This document shows, in pieces, positions 11,255-20,600 of a stretch of 64,000 nucleotides of DNA. This DNA comes from Carboxylicivirga caseinilyticus (GTDB taxonomy: Bacteria; Bacteroidota; Bacteroidia; Bacteroidales; Marinilabiliaceae): contig JAFMVE010000024.1 of the NCBI GenBank assembly GCA_025499705.1, forward strand, positions 1 to 64,000, given 5' to 3'. The position numbers were made by a program, and so were the translations under genes. The notes beneath the pieces were generated by a model that was not told the DNA's origin, ran no database searches, and was given only the letters and a program-made list of their open reading frames with translations. How positions within the stretch are numbered: the stretch's first letter is position 1; each line of letters opens with the position of its first letter.

Positions 11255-11411
11255 AAGTTTATTTGATTTTGTCGGATGAAATTAAACATTTGTATCTTAA
11301 AATAAACATAACTGACGGATATTAGAGTGCATTTTAATTAACTTTGATGCCCCATAAGCAGAACCTACTGTTCTGAATAATTAATTATAATCAATAGGAA
11401 ACTAAATTCTT

Positions 11412-14234
11412 ATGGATAAATTCTCTTTCGTTGGCAACAGTAATATAGAAGCCATCGATCAATTATACCAACAGTATAAAAACGATCCTGAATCGGTAGA
11501 TGAAAGCTATCAACGTTTTTTTCAGGGATTTGACTTTGCTCTCAAAAACTATCAGCAACCCAATGGATCAGGCCTTGTAGATAAAGAGTTTCTTGTAATT
11601 GAATTGATACATGCCTATCGACAACGAGGTCATCTTTTTACCAAAACCAATCCCGTCCGCTCACGTCGTAAGTACTATCCAACTCTTGACATTGAAAATT
11701 TCAAGTTATCTGAGAAGGATCTCGACACAGAGTTCCTGGCCGGTAATGAAATAGGAATTGGTAAGGCTCCACTTCGAAAAATCATCGAGCACTTACAACA
11801 AACTTATTGTCAGTCGGTAGCGGTGGAATATCTATACATTCGACATCCCGAAGTAGTAAGCTGGTTAAAAGGTAAAATGGAAATGGTGCGTAATACTCCA
11901 CAGTTTAGTGCTGAAAAGAAAAGAAAGATCTTCCACCAACTAAATATGGCTGCAGGTTTCGAGAATTTTATTCATAGAAAATTTGTGGGGCAAAAGCGAT
12001 TTTCGCTGGAAGGATCAGAGGTTCTCATACCAGGTTTAAGTGCCATCATAAATAAAGGTGCCGAACTGGGTGTGGAAGAAGTGATGATTGGAATGGCTCA
12101 CCGTGGTCGATTAAACGTGTTGACCAATATATTGCAAAAGCCCTATAAAAATGTATTCAAAGAATTTAATGGGGATGAATACGAAGAAGGTATTTCTCTG
12201 GGTGATGTTAAGTATCATTTGGGATACAATAATGAAATAGAAACCGAAACAGGTAAAAAAGTCAAAGTTAACCTGGCTCCCAACCCTTCGCATCTCGAAA
12301 CAGTTGCTCCAATTATTGAAGGAATTTCACGATCAAAAATCGATCATCAATACAATCAAAACTACGATAAGGTAATACCGGTAGTTATCCATGGAGATGC
12401 AGCAATTGCTGCTCAGGGTGTTGCCTACGAGGTGGTACAAATGGCCCAGTTACCTGGATATAAAACAGGAGGAACCATTCATCTTGTTATTAACAACCAG
12501 GTTGGTTTTACTACTAATTATCTCGATGCCCGCTCATCAACCTATTGTACAGATGTTGGTAAAGTAACCCGATCACCGGTTTTTCATGTGAATGGCGACG
12601 ATGTTGAAGCTTTAGTATATGCTGTTGAACTGGCTATTGAATTTCGTCAGAGTTTTAATTCTGATGTATTTATCGATATACTCTCGTATCGTAAATATGG
12701 ACATAACGAAGGTGATGAGCCACGTTTTACACAGCCAACTCTCTACAAAGCCATTGCCAAGCATCCTAATCCAAGGGATATTTACAATTTGAAACTTCAA
12801 CAGGAAAAAGTAGTTTCGAAGGAAGATGCTCTTAAAGAAGCCGATTTATTTAATCAAAAACTGGAAGATGCATTAGCTGAATCTAAAGAGATAGATAAGG
12901 TTATTATTCAACGCTTCTTACATGATGATTGGAAAGAATACGATTATTCTACCGACGAAGATTTTGTTGCATCACCTGAAACAGGTATCGATAAAGATAA
13001 GGCTTTATACTTATTGGAGCGCATCAATCATCTTCCTGAGAACAAGAAGTTCTTCAAAAAGCTTGAAAAAATTGTTCAGGACCGAAAATCAATGGTTGAG
13101 AATGATAAACTTGACTGGGCTTTGGGTGAACAACTTGCCTATGCTTCATTGCTGACTGAAGGTCATCCTGTACGGATAAGTGGTCAGGATGCAGAACGAG
13201 GCACTTTTGCTCACCGCCATGCTGTTATGACTGTGGAAGACAGTGAAGAGCGTTATCGTCCATTGCAATTTATTTCTGAAGATCAGGCACCATTTGAAAT
13301 TTACAATTCGCTCCTTTCTGAGTATGGTGTGATGGGCTTTGAATATGGATATGCTTTGGCTAAGCCAGGCGGCTTAACTGTTTGGGAAGCTCAGTTCGGC
13401 GATTTTTATAATGTTGCTCAGGTTATCATCGACCAATACATATCTTCAGCCGAAGAGAAATGGGGTTTGATGAATGGGTTGGTACTATATCTTCCTCATG
13501 GTTTTGAAGGTCAGGGACCGGAGCATTCAAGTGCCCGTATAGAAAGATTCTTATCGTTGGCAGCCCGTAACAATATGCAAATTGTTAACTGTACTTCTCC
13601 AGCCAACTTTTTCCATGTTTTACGTCGTCAAATCAAACGTAACTTCAGGGTTCCTTTGATAATATTTACTCCTAAAAGTCTGTTGCGACATCCGAAATGT
13701 ATTTCTTCTGTTGAGGATTTCACAAAAGAAGGTTTCAAAGAAGTAATTGATGACAACAATGTTGAAGTTGAACAAGTAAAAAGAGTTGTTTATTGCTCTG
13801 GTAAGATTTATTACGATTTACTTGCTCGCAAAGAAGAACTGGACGCTACAGACATTGCATTAATCAGAATAGAACAGCTTCATCCTTATCCAAAAAAGCA
13901 GGTTGAGGCAATCAACAAAAAATACAGTAATGCATTATTGCATTTGTGGGTTCAGGAAGAGCCTGAGAATATGGGAGCCTGGTATTACATCCAGAATAAA
14001 ATGAAAGATATAGAACTGGTACCTGTTGCACGTTTATCAAGTGGTAGCCCTGCTACCGGATTAAATGGCCTGCATGTTATTGGTCAGAATGAAATTATCA
14101 ATAAAGTTTTCAAAAACTGTCATTGTGCCCGTAAACAGAAATACTGCGGATTGCAATGTGTTGAAGGATTATCAAGAAAAGAAATTCTGAAACAGCATAA
14201 ATATTTTGAAGAACCACCAAGGTTCTCTATCTAA
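11412..14234 (+). CDS. sucA: 2-oxoglutarate dehydrogenase E1 component
   Basis: Thiamine-diphosphate-dependent decarboxylase that starts the 2-oxoglutarate dehydrogenase reaction of the TCA cycle. It is 940 aa, full length. The N terminus FVGNSNIEAIDQLYQQYKND matches the E1 leader that contacts E2. The segments GMAHRGRLNVL, HGDAAIAAQGVAYE and NNQVGFTTNYLDARS are the ThDP/Mg region, and EAQFGDFYN and HPYPKKQ are in the transketolase-like C-terminal half. Unusually, the protein ends in a cysteine-bearing tail with spacing C-x-C-x6-C-x3-C before KQHKYFEEPPRFSI, absent from E. coli SucA. sucB follows 54 nt downstream; no lpd (E3) gene is nearby. Confidence 0.97.
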   Translation: MDKFSFVGNSNIEAIDQLYQQYKNDPESVDESYQRFFQGFDFALKNYQQPNGSGLVDKEFLVIELIHAYRQRGHLFTKTNPVRSRRKYYPTLDIENFKLSEKDLDTEFLAGNEIGIGKAPLRKIIEHLQQTYCQSVAVEYLYIRHPEVVSWLKGKMEMVRNTPQFSAEKKRKIFHQLNMAAGFENFIHRKFVGQKRFSLEGSEVLIPGLSAIINKGAELGVEEVMIGMAHRGRLNVLTNILQKPYKNVFKEFNGDEYEEGISLGDVKYHLGYNNEIETETGKKVKVNLAPNPSHLETVAPIIEGISRSKIDHQYNQNYDKVIPVVIHGDAAIAAQGVAYEVVQMAQLPGYKTGGTIHLVINNQVGFTTNYLDARSSTYCTDVGKVTRSPVFHVNGDDVEALVYAVELAIEFRQSFNSDVFIDILSYRKYGHNEGDEPRFTQPTLYKAIAKHPNPRDIYNLKLQQEKVVSKEDALKEADLFNQKLEDALAESKEIDKVIIQRFLHDDWKEYDYSTDEDFVASPETGIDKDKALYLLERINHLPENKKFFKKLEKIVQDRKSMVENDKLDWALGEQLAYASLLTEGHPVRISGQDAERGTFAHRHAVMTVEDSEERYRPLQFISEDQAPFEIYNSLLSEYGVMGFEYGYALAKPGGLTVWEAQFGDFYNVAQVIIDQYISSAEEKWGLMNGLVLYLPHGFEGQGPEHSSARIERFLSLAARNNMQIVNCTSPANFFHVLRRQIKRNFRVPLIIFTPKSLLRHPKCISSVEDFTKEGFKEVIDDNNVEVEQVKRVVYCSGKIYYDLLARKEELDATDIALIRIEQLHPYPKKQVEAINKKYSNALLHLWVQEEPENMGAWYYIQNKMKDIELVPVARLSSGSPATGLNGLHVIGQNEIINKVFKNCHCARKQKYCGLQCVEGLSRKEILKQHKYFEEPPRFSI

Positions 14235-14288
14235 ATTATCTGAATAACCGTTTCAGACTAAGGTCTGTAATGATACAAACTTTGAAAT

Positions 14289-15560
14289 ATGATAGTTGAA
14301 ATAAAAGTCCCTACACCAGGAGAATCCATCTCGGAAGTTGAGCTTGCCAGCTGGCTGGTTTCTGATGGTGATATTGTTGCAAAAGATCAGGAATTAGCCG
14401 AGATTGAATCGGATAAAGCAACACTTGCTTTAATAGCTTCTGAAGCTGGTAAGATTAAAATTTTGGTAGAAAGTGGTGAAACAGTAGCTGTTGATTCAGT
14501 TGCCTGTTCTATTGACACTGATTTTGCTGGCGAGGCTCCTTCAACTTCTCAGGCCGAAACTTCAAAAGATGATTCCCCCGAAGTGGAAGTTAAGAAAGAG
14601 GAAATTAATAAAGAATCAGCAAAACCTGTTCAGGAAAAAACATCACAATATGAAAAGGCCAAAGTATCTCCATTGGCTAAAAAGATGATGGAAGAAGCTG
14701 ATTTATCTGTTGATGATGTAATTAACGGATTAAAGAGAATCTCTTCTAAAGAGGTGGAATTGGCTAAAAATGCGCCTACCACTTCAGATTCAGGTAACAG
14801 CAAATCAGCCTTTATTTCATCTGATGCCAGCAGGGAAGCACACCGTCAAAAAATGACGAACTTAAGAAAGAAATTAAGTCAGCGTTTAGTTTCTGTAAAA
14901 AATGAAACGGCTATGCTTACTACCTTCAATGAGGTTGATATGTCGGCTGTAATGGCACTTAGAAAAAAATATCAAAACAAATTTATCGATGCTCATGGTG
15001 TAAAACTGGGCTTTATGTCCTTCTTCATTAAAGCGGCTTCACTGGCACTTAAACATCATCCAATGGTGAATGCAATGATTGATGGTGAAGAAATTGTAAT
15101 GCCCGAATATCATGATGTTTCAGTAGCTGTGCAGACTCCAAAAGGCTTGATGGTTCCGGTTATCAGAAATATTGAAACATTACAGTTACACGATATTGAA
15201 TTATCCTTAAAGAATCTGGCTGAAAAAGCGCGAACCGGAAAGATCAGTATTGAAGAGATGAGTGGTGGTACATTTACGGTGACCAATGGCGGTGTTTTTG
15301 GATCGATGCTAAGCACTCCAATTATTAACCCTCCACAGTCGGCTATTATGGGTATGCATAATATTGTTGAACGCCCCGTTGCGGTCAATGGCAGAGTTGA
15401 GATTCGTCCTATTATGTATCTGGCCCTCTCCTACGATCACAGAATTATAGACGGTAAAGATTCTGTTGGATTTTTAGTTAAGGTGAAAGAAATGATTGAA
15501 GATCCGGCCAAACTGCTGCAGGGTGGTTATAATCCTGAAGAGCTGGTATTAGGACTTTAG
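14289..15560 (+). CDS. sucB: 2-oxoglutarate dehydrogenase E2, dihydrolipoyllysine succinyltransferase
   Basis: Transfers the succinyl group from lipoamide to CoA and forms the core of the complex. It is 423 aa. The N-terminal lipoyl domain (1-78) has Lys43 in IESDKATLA as the lipoylation site. An acidic, charged linker (about 80-120) leads to a peripheral-subunit-binding domain ([15 protein letters not shown], about 123-160). The C-terminal acyltransferase domain (about 195-423) ends with the catalytic [14 protein letters not shown]. Second gene of the sucAB operon, followed by a strong terminator. Confidence 0.97.
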   Translation: MIVEIKVPTPGESISEVELASWLVSDGDIVAKDQELAEIESDKATLALIASEAGKIKILVESGETVAVDSVACSIDTDFAGEAPSTSQAETSKDDSPEVEVKKEEINKESAKPVQEKTSQYEKAKVSPLAKKMMEEADLSVDDVINGLKRISSKEVELAKNAPTTSDSGNSKSAFISSDASREAHRQKMTNLRKKLSQRLVSVKNETAMLTTFNEVDMSAVMALRKKYQNKFIDAHGVKLGFMSFFIKAASLALKHHPMVNAMIDGEEIVMPEYHDVSVAVQTPKGLMVPVIRNIETLQLHDIELSLKNLAEKARTGKISIEEMSGGTFTVTNGGVFGSMLSTPIINPPQSAIMGMHNIVERPVAVNGRVEIRPIMYLALSYDHRIIDGKDSVGFLVKVKEMIEDPAKLLQGGYNPEELVLGL

Positions 15561-15576
15561 AATATTGACAGAAAAT

Positions 15577-15613
15577 AAAAACGGGATCTCAAAAATTGAA
15601 ATCCCGTTTTTTT
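15577..15613. terminator. Bidirectional terminator between sucB and DUF4293 gene
   Basis: The inverted repeat AAAAACGGGAT / ATCCCGTTTTT is flanked by A and T runs, so it can stop transcripts from both converging genes. It is 16 nt from each stop codon. Confidence 0.88.
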
Positions 15614-15629
15614 ATGTCATAATTCTTAA

Positions 15630-16079
15630 TTATCTGATTCGATCCATCGACTTAATCAATGCTTCATCTTTTCCAATTGATCTGATGGCTAAAAAGGTTA
15701 ATATTAAAGCCACAATTGGGAAAACCATCGGTAACTTATAGGATATCTCTGCGGATAGATTCTTTGCTACCTGTGAACCAAGGAAATAAATCATTCCTGT
15801 AGTACCCAACAACAATCCCATATTTAAACCACCTAACCTAATTTGAATTAATCTTTTCTTATAAAGAAAAATGTTTACAAATGAAATTAATGTAGTAATG
15901 GTAACCAATATAGCTAAAGCCAGTGTTGGTGTTGTCAACTGCTCGCTATCAGCCAATCCCCTGTATAAAAGAGTATATGAACCCTCGTTATTAGCCAGCT
16001 CAGCCAATGGTACAAAAAACATGCTTCCTGTTAACAAACCACTGATAAGCAAATAAATTGATTGAATACGTTGTATCAT
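15630..16079 (-). CDS. DUF4293 family membrane protein
   Basis: Small integral membrane protein of 149 aa with four predicted helices: about residues 5-24, 48-70, 80-101 and 110-130. The N terminus MIQRIQSIYLLISGLL and the overall pattern match DUF4293, a Bacteroidota-restricted family of unknown function. No catalytic or binding motif is visible. The gene is monocistronic and convergent with sucB; its start leaves the first helix intact. Confidence 0.8.
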   Translation of the reverse strand: MIQRIQSIYLLISGLLTGSMFFVPLAELANNEGSYTLLYRGLADSEQLTTPTLALAILVTITTLISFVNIFLYKKRLIQIRLGGLNMGLLLGTTGMIYFLGSQVAKNLSAEISYKLPMVFPIVALILTFLAIRSIGKDEALIKSMDRIR

Positions 16080-16520
16080 TTTCTAATCTTTTCTTTTAAG
16101 AATGCGAATTTACTATTTAGCTCTTAATACCACAACAAATATAATGAATGCATTACCCATAGAGAAGATTAAGCATTGATTAAAACCAAACTGTGTTAAT
16201 TGAAATTACAGTCCTAATTTGATTATGAATAAATATGCAGATTGATATTTTAAAATTGTAATATACAGTTTACAATTTACTACTTTATTCGTAACCTGAT
16301 CATTTGATGCAAATCTTATATATTCTATTTATTTGAATAATAATTCAATTTTACCATCTATCTCAATTGTACTAACAGACTGCTATTCGATCCTTTTTAA
16401 TTCCATATTTAGATATGTAAAATAGCTTGTAGTCAGCATATTCATGTTAATTTAATTTTAATTTCTCGATTAATTTTCTATATTTATTACTCAGTATTGT
16501 GTCACTTAAAACTTTTCATT
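16080..16520. other. Divergent intergenic region, 441 bp
   Basis: No gene fits in this AT-rich stretch between the DUF4293 gene and the small HTH gene. It contains one perfect 9-bp inverted repeat (annotated separately). No exact TAnnTTTG promoter was found. Confidence 0.6.
16253..16278. promoter_or_regulatory. Perfect 9-bp inverted repeat, possible operator
   Basis: AAATTGTAA - 8 nt - TTACAATTT lies in the divergent region upstream of both the DUF4293 gene and the small HTH gene. There is no T-run, so it is unlikely to be a terminator. AT-rich sequence raises the chance of coincidence. Confidence 0.3.
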
Positions 16521-16790
16521 ATGAGTACAGCGACAATAACATTTAATCAGCTCAGGAGAATCAAAGACAGTCTGCCTGACGGAAGTATCAAGACTATTGC
16601 AGAAGAACTGCACCTCGACGTAGAGACTGTAAGAAATTACTTTGGCGGTGCCAACTACGATCGAGGGAGAAGCGTAGGAATTCATATCGAGCAAGGACCG
16701 GATGGTGGAATTGTGGAACTGGATGATACTACAATATTAGAAATGGCCCGCGACATTATTAGTCATCAAGGTAAAATGGCTGAAAGTTAG
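16521..16790 (+). CDS. Small helix-turn-helix DNA-binding protein, 89 aa
   Basis: The segment SIKTIAEELHLDVETVRNYFGG (about residues 22-43) is a convincing helix-turn-helix. It is followed by a basic stretch (YDRGRSVGIH) and a C-terminal acidic helix (DDTTILEMARDIISHQ). Similar small DNA-binding proteins are conserved in Bacteroidota without known targets. An upstream in-frame ATG at 16497 would add MCHLKLFI, which is not family-like; the ATG at 16521 is preferred. The gene is monocistronic with a strong terminator. Confidence 0.75.
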   Translation: MSTATITFNQLRRIKDSLPDGSIKTIAEELHLDVETVRNYFGGANYDRGRSVGIHIEQGPDGGIVELDDTTILEMARDIISHQGKMAES

Positions 16791-16812
16791 ATGTAATATT
16801 CAACTATATATT

Positions 16813-16839
16813 AAAAAAGCGCCTTACCGGCGCTTTTTT
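16813..16839. terminator. Bidirectional terminator after the HTH gene and the ABC permease gene
   Basis: The GC-rich hairpin GCGCC-TTACC-GGCGC is flanked by A6 on the left and T6 on the right. It ends both the plus-strand HTH gene and the seven-gene minus-strand export operon, whose last stop is at 16848. Confidence 0.9.
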
Positions 16840-16847
16840 ACTTTCTG

Positions 16848-17576
16848 CTATTTTATAAATTTCTCCCGGTTCTGAAGATTTAACAACCCCCATAATCCTG
16901 CTATTACTGAAATAATAGACCAGGTTCGGATATGCTTGATAACAATATTCGCCCAAACAGCCTCACTCATATCATTGGGCAGTTCAAACGGATTTAAAAA
17001 CAGATTCCAGGCATTATTTCCTAAAAAAGCCATAGTAAACCAGGCTATCAATCCAATAATTACCACAACTACTGCCGTACCATTCCCATTCTTTACAATT
17101 GTACTAAAAAAGAAACCCATCATTCCAATAAATAGAACCGGTATCATTAATCGTAAGGTCATCTCCCACTTAGGCACATTGATTAACAAAACGCTACTCA
17201 ACGATGCCATAAGAAATACAAACCAGAAAACGATAAAAAATGAAATAGCCAGACGAAACAGCCAGATCTTATACCGGTAATTCGGAATTCCAAACAAAAT
17301 TTCAAGAATGCGGGCATCTTCATCATTCTGAATACCGTATGATGTTGGAAAGAAAATAAGTAAGAAAGCAGGAAACATCAGCTGATAATATACACCCTGA
17401 ACACTGATACTATCAGATGCAAACAAGTTAATGGAAGTAACCAGTAAATAGAATATCAATGAAGCTCCCAGAAAATAAACGAACTTATTACCAAAAACCA
17501 CTTTTAAATTGTATTTCACAAAAGTGACAAAGGTGCCGCTTATTCTCTTACTTATATTTTGTTTTAAGTTATTCAT
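16848..17576 (-). CDS. ABC-2 type transporter permease, last gene of the export operon
   Basis: Integral membrane protein of 242 aa with six predicted helices: about residues 30-50, 65-85, 105-130, 140-160, 167-188 and 212-232. The segment FFPTSYGIQNDEDARILEILFGIPNYRYKIW is the cytoplasmic coupling region typical of ABC-2 permeases. It starts 41 nt after the RND-ABC fusion gene, so the ATPase domain fused to that pump is its most likely energising partner (inference from order). No ATPase of its own. It is the promoter-distal gene of the operon and ends at a shared terminator. Confidence 0.8.
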   Translation of the reverse strand: MNNLKQNISKRISGTFVTFVKYNLKVVFGNKFVYFLGASLIFYLLVTSINLFASDSISVQGVYYQLMFPAFLLIFFPTSYGIQNDEDARILEILFGIPNYRYKIWLFRLAISFFIVFWFVFLMASLSSVLLINVPKWEMTLRLMIPVLFIGMMGFFFSTIVKNGNGTAVVVVIIGLIAWFTMAFLGNNAWNLFLNPFELPNDMSEAVWANIVIKHIRTWSIISVIAGLWGLLNLQNREKFIK

Positions 17577-17617
17577 TCGCTCTAAGTTTAAAAAGTTTGA
17601 AATTCATGCAGGTTACG

Positions 17618-20600
17618 TTAAACAGCCTGCTGACTCAATTCCTCATTTTTTAATAACCAGATATAAGCATCTTCAAGCACAGCCTGAACAGGAATAGCAT
17701 CTTCCGTAGGCTTTTCTTGAGCCAGACACCGAACCCGTATCTTATCACCGTCGCGCATATGATGAACGATGGCAAACTTCTTATTTACTTCTTCAAATTG
17801 CGAAGCATCTACATCAAAGTGCCATACTTTTCCTTTTGCAATATTTACCATCTCACTTGGAACACCCCAGTATTTGAGATCACCTTTCTTCATAACCGCC
17901 ACCTGGTTACACGAGCTTGAAATATCCTCTATAATATGCGTTGAAAACAATACCACACGATCGCGACTCAACTCCACCAACAAGTTACGGAAACGAATTC
18001 TTTCGCGGGGATCCAGACCAGCTGTTGGTTCATCAACCACAAGAATTTTAGGCAAATGAAGCAGAATCATTGCAATACCTATACGTTGTTTCATACCGCC
18101 GGAAAACGATCCAATTTTATCATCTTTTCGCTCCCACATATGAACTGATTTCAATACATATTTCAATCGCTCTTTACGTAAGGAATCTTGTTTAATACCA
18201 CGTAACATGGCCTGATAATCCAGAAATTCAAATGCAGACATATTCTCATACGTACCAAATTCCTGAGGTAAATAACCTATCAAACCTTGCAATTCCTCTC
18301 TTTTTTCAGAAGTATCAAACCCATTGATATAAACCTTTCCGTAACTCTGATCAAGAATACCGCAGATGATTCGCATCAGAGTTGTTTTACCGGCTCCATT
18401 AGGGCCCAACAGACCAATCATACCTGTTTTGATATCCAGTGAAACACCTTTTAATGCTTTAAATGGCGTTTTCTCTTTGCCAATCAAAGGTATCACTCTT
18501 AACAAGCGATAATAGCTTCTGCGAATTCCGGCAAAACGACCGGTTACCCTTTCAATATTTGTTTTTTCTCTTTTTAGTTTCCTTCCTGAACCTATCAATG
18601 CCAATAATCCATACCAGATTAATGTGATACTAATAGCTGTTGCCAACGAATCCCAATGGATGTAATAAGCAACTGCACTTATAAGAGGATAGATCCATTT
18701 GATGATAAATACAAATCTCTTGTCCCACTTTTGCTTAGTTTCTGTCTGTCTGCTATACCTCCAGTGAATAGCTATTGAATGATAGATAGACTGCAAAATA
18801 AAATAATCAAGAATGAGAAAGACCAGTCCCACAAATTTGGAATCGAGATACCACCATGTGAAATAGATCATAAATCCCATTAATGGTAATTGCCAAACCA
18901 GTTTTTTCAGGCTGTCTTTTAAATTTACATCTTTCTCTGCCAGTAATTCTTTTTGTTTTGCTTCTCGCGACTTCCATTCTCGGGTAAATCTACCATCCCT
19001 ATCGTAAACCTTAACCAGGTTACGCACCGTAATGGTCACATCCTCATCCTGAGCTATCAATTCACTATTAGCCATACGTAATGAAGAACGCACAAAATAA
19101 ACGACAGCCGGCACCCCTGTTAATATCAGAACATAGTAAAGTAACTGCCAGGCAAACGAAACATCCGACCAATAATAAACCGCTCCTAAACCAAAAATCC
19201 AACTTAGGAATATAACAAGCTTTAGTTTCAATGGTAATGATCTGATCCAATCCAGTGAATGTTCAAATCCAAAGGCGAATGTTGGCATAAATACCAACGT
19301 AAGTAAGGTACTAAAGCTTAACCCTCCAACCACTGTGATTGCAAATGGAGCACCTAAAATACTCACATACTCTGATTTACCCATTGCTAACGGCATCATG
19401 GCAATAATGGTGGTAATGGCCGTAATAGTAATCGGGCGTATACGAGATATGCCGGCCTGAATCAGAGCACGGGCATGTCCATAACCCTCTTTACGTAATT
19501 GTCTTGAATAGTCAATCAATAAAATACCATTATTAACGACGACTCCCAACAATATTAAAAAGCCAATAAAGCTGTTATAATTCAAGAGTGAATTACCCGT
19601 TAATACCAAAGCAAGCAATGATCCAATTGCTGCCAATGGAACTGAAAACAGCATAACAACAGGTGCTGTAAATGATTCAAATACAGAAGCCAATATCATA
19701 AAAATGAGAATCAGTCCCACCAATGCCAGAAATTTATAGTCGGCAAACATATCTTCTTCGTGTATCACATCCACTGAAACAGATGTTGGTAAAGGAACAG
19801 TGGCAACCAAATCATCCACCTGCTGACGGGCATCTTCCAGCAAAACTTTTGATTCATTTACCTCATCGGAAAAGCGATATCTGACCTCTATTTGTTTTTC
19901 CTGATTTACCCTTAATATTTCAGAGCGACCGGAAGCATAATTGATCTCAGCAAAATCGCGCAAAGGAATAATGGTATTGCTTGATGTGGTGATATTCAAC
20001 TTCTGCAACTCTTCCATAGTTTTAGCAGGAATCTCTGTCTGCTCAGGATTATCAAGCGTTTTCATGATGATGTCATAGGTTTCGTTATTCACCTTTAACT
20101 GACCACCCGAAGTCACTTCACCCCTGAAGGTAGATAATTCCGACATCACATTCTGAGGAGCCACATTATATAATCCCATCAGATAAGAATCCATGTTCAG
20201 ATGAACCTCCGGACGATTATTGGAAGTGGAAATATTGACACGTTGCATGTTATCAATATTATTTTCCAGATAATATTTTACATCATTTGCCACCATCAGC
20301 ATCTGATCATAATCCTCACCTTTAATTACCACTTTCTCTTCCTGCTCTCCCAAACCCAGCATCGTCAGCATACCTGCACCGGGGTTCGTTCCAAAGCCGC
20401 CCCCTCCGCCACCAATAGCACTGGTAGATGTTTGAGTAAGACTTATCTCCCCTCCTTCAACATTACTGATACGTTGTTGAATATCCTGTTTGATTTCAGG
20501 AATAGTTCTTTTGGCAACACTTTTATAATCTTCCTGAAGCTTAACCGTCAAAGTAGCTTCTTCATCCTGTACACGACTGATCACATCCTGCTTCTCACCC

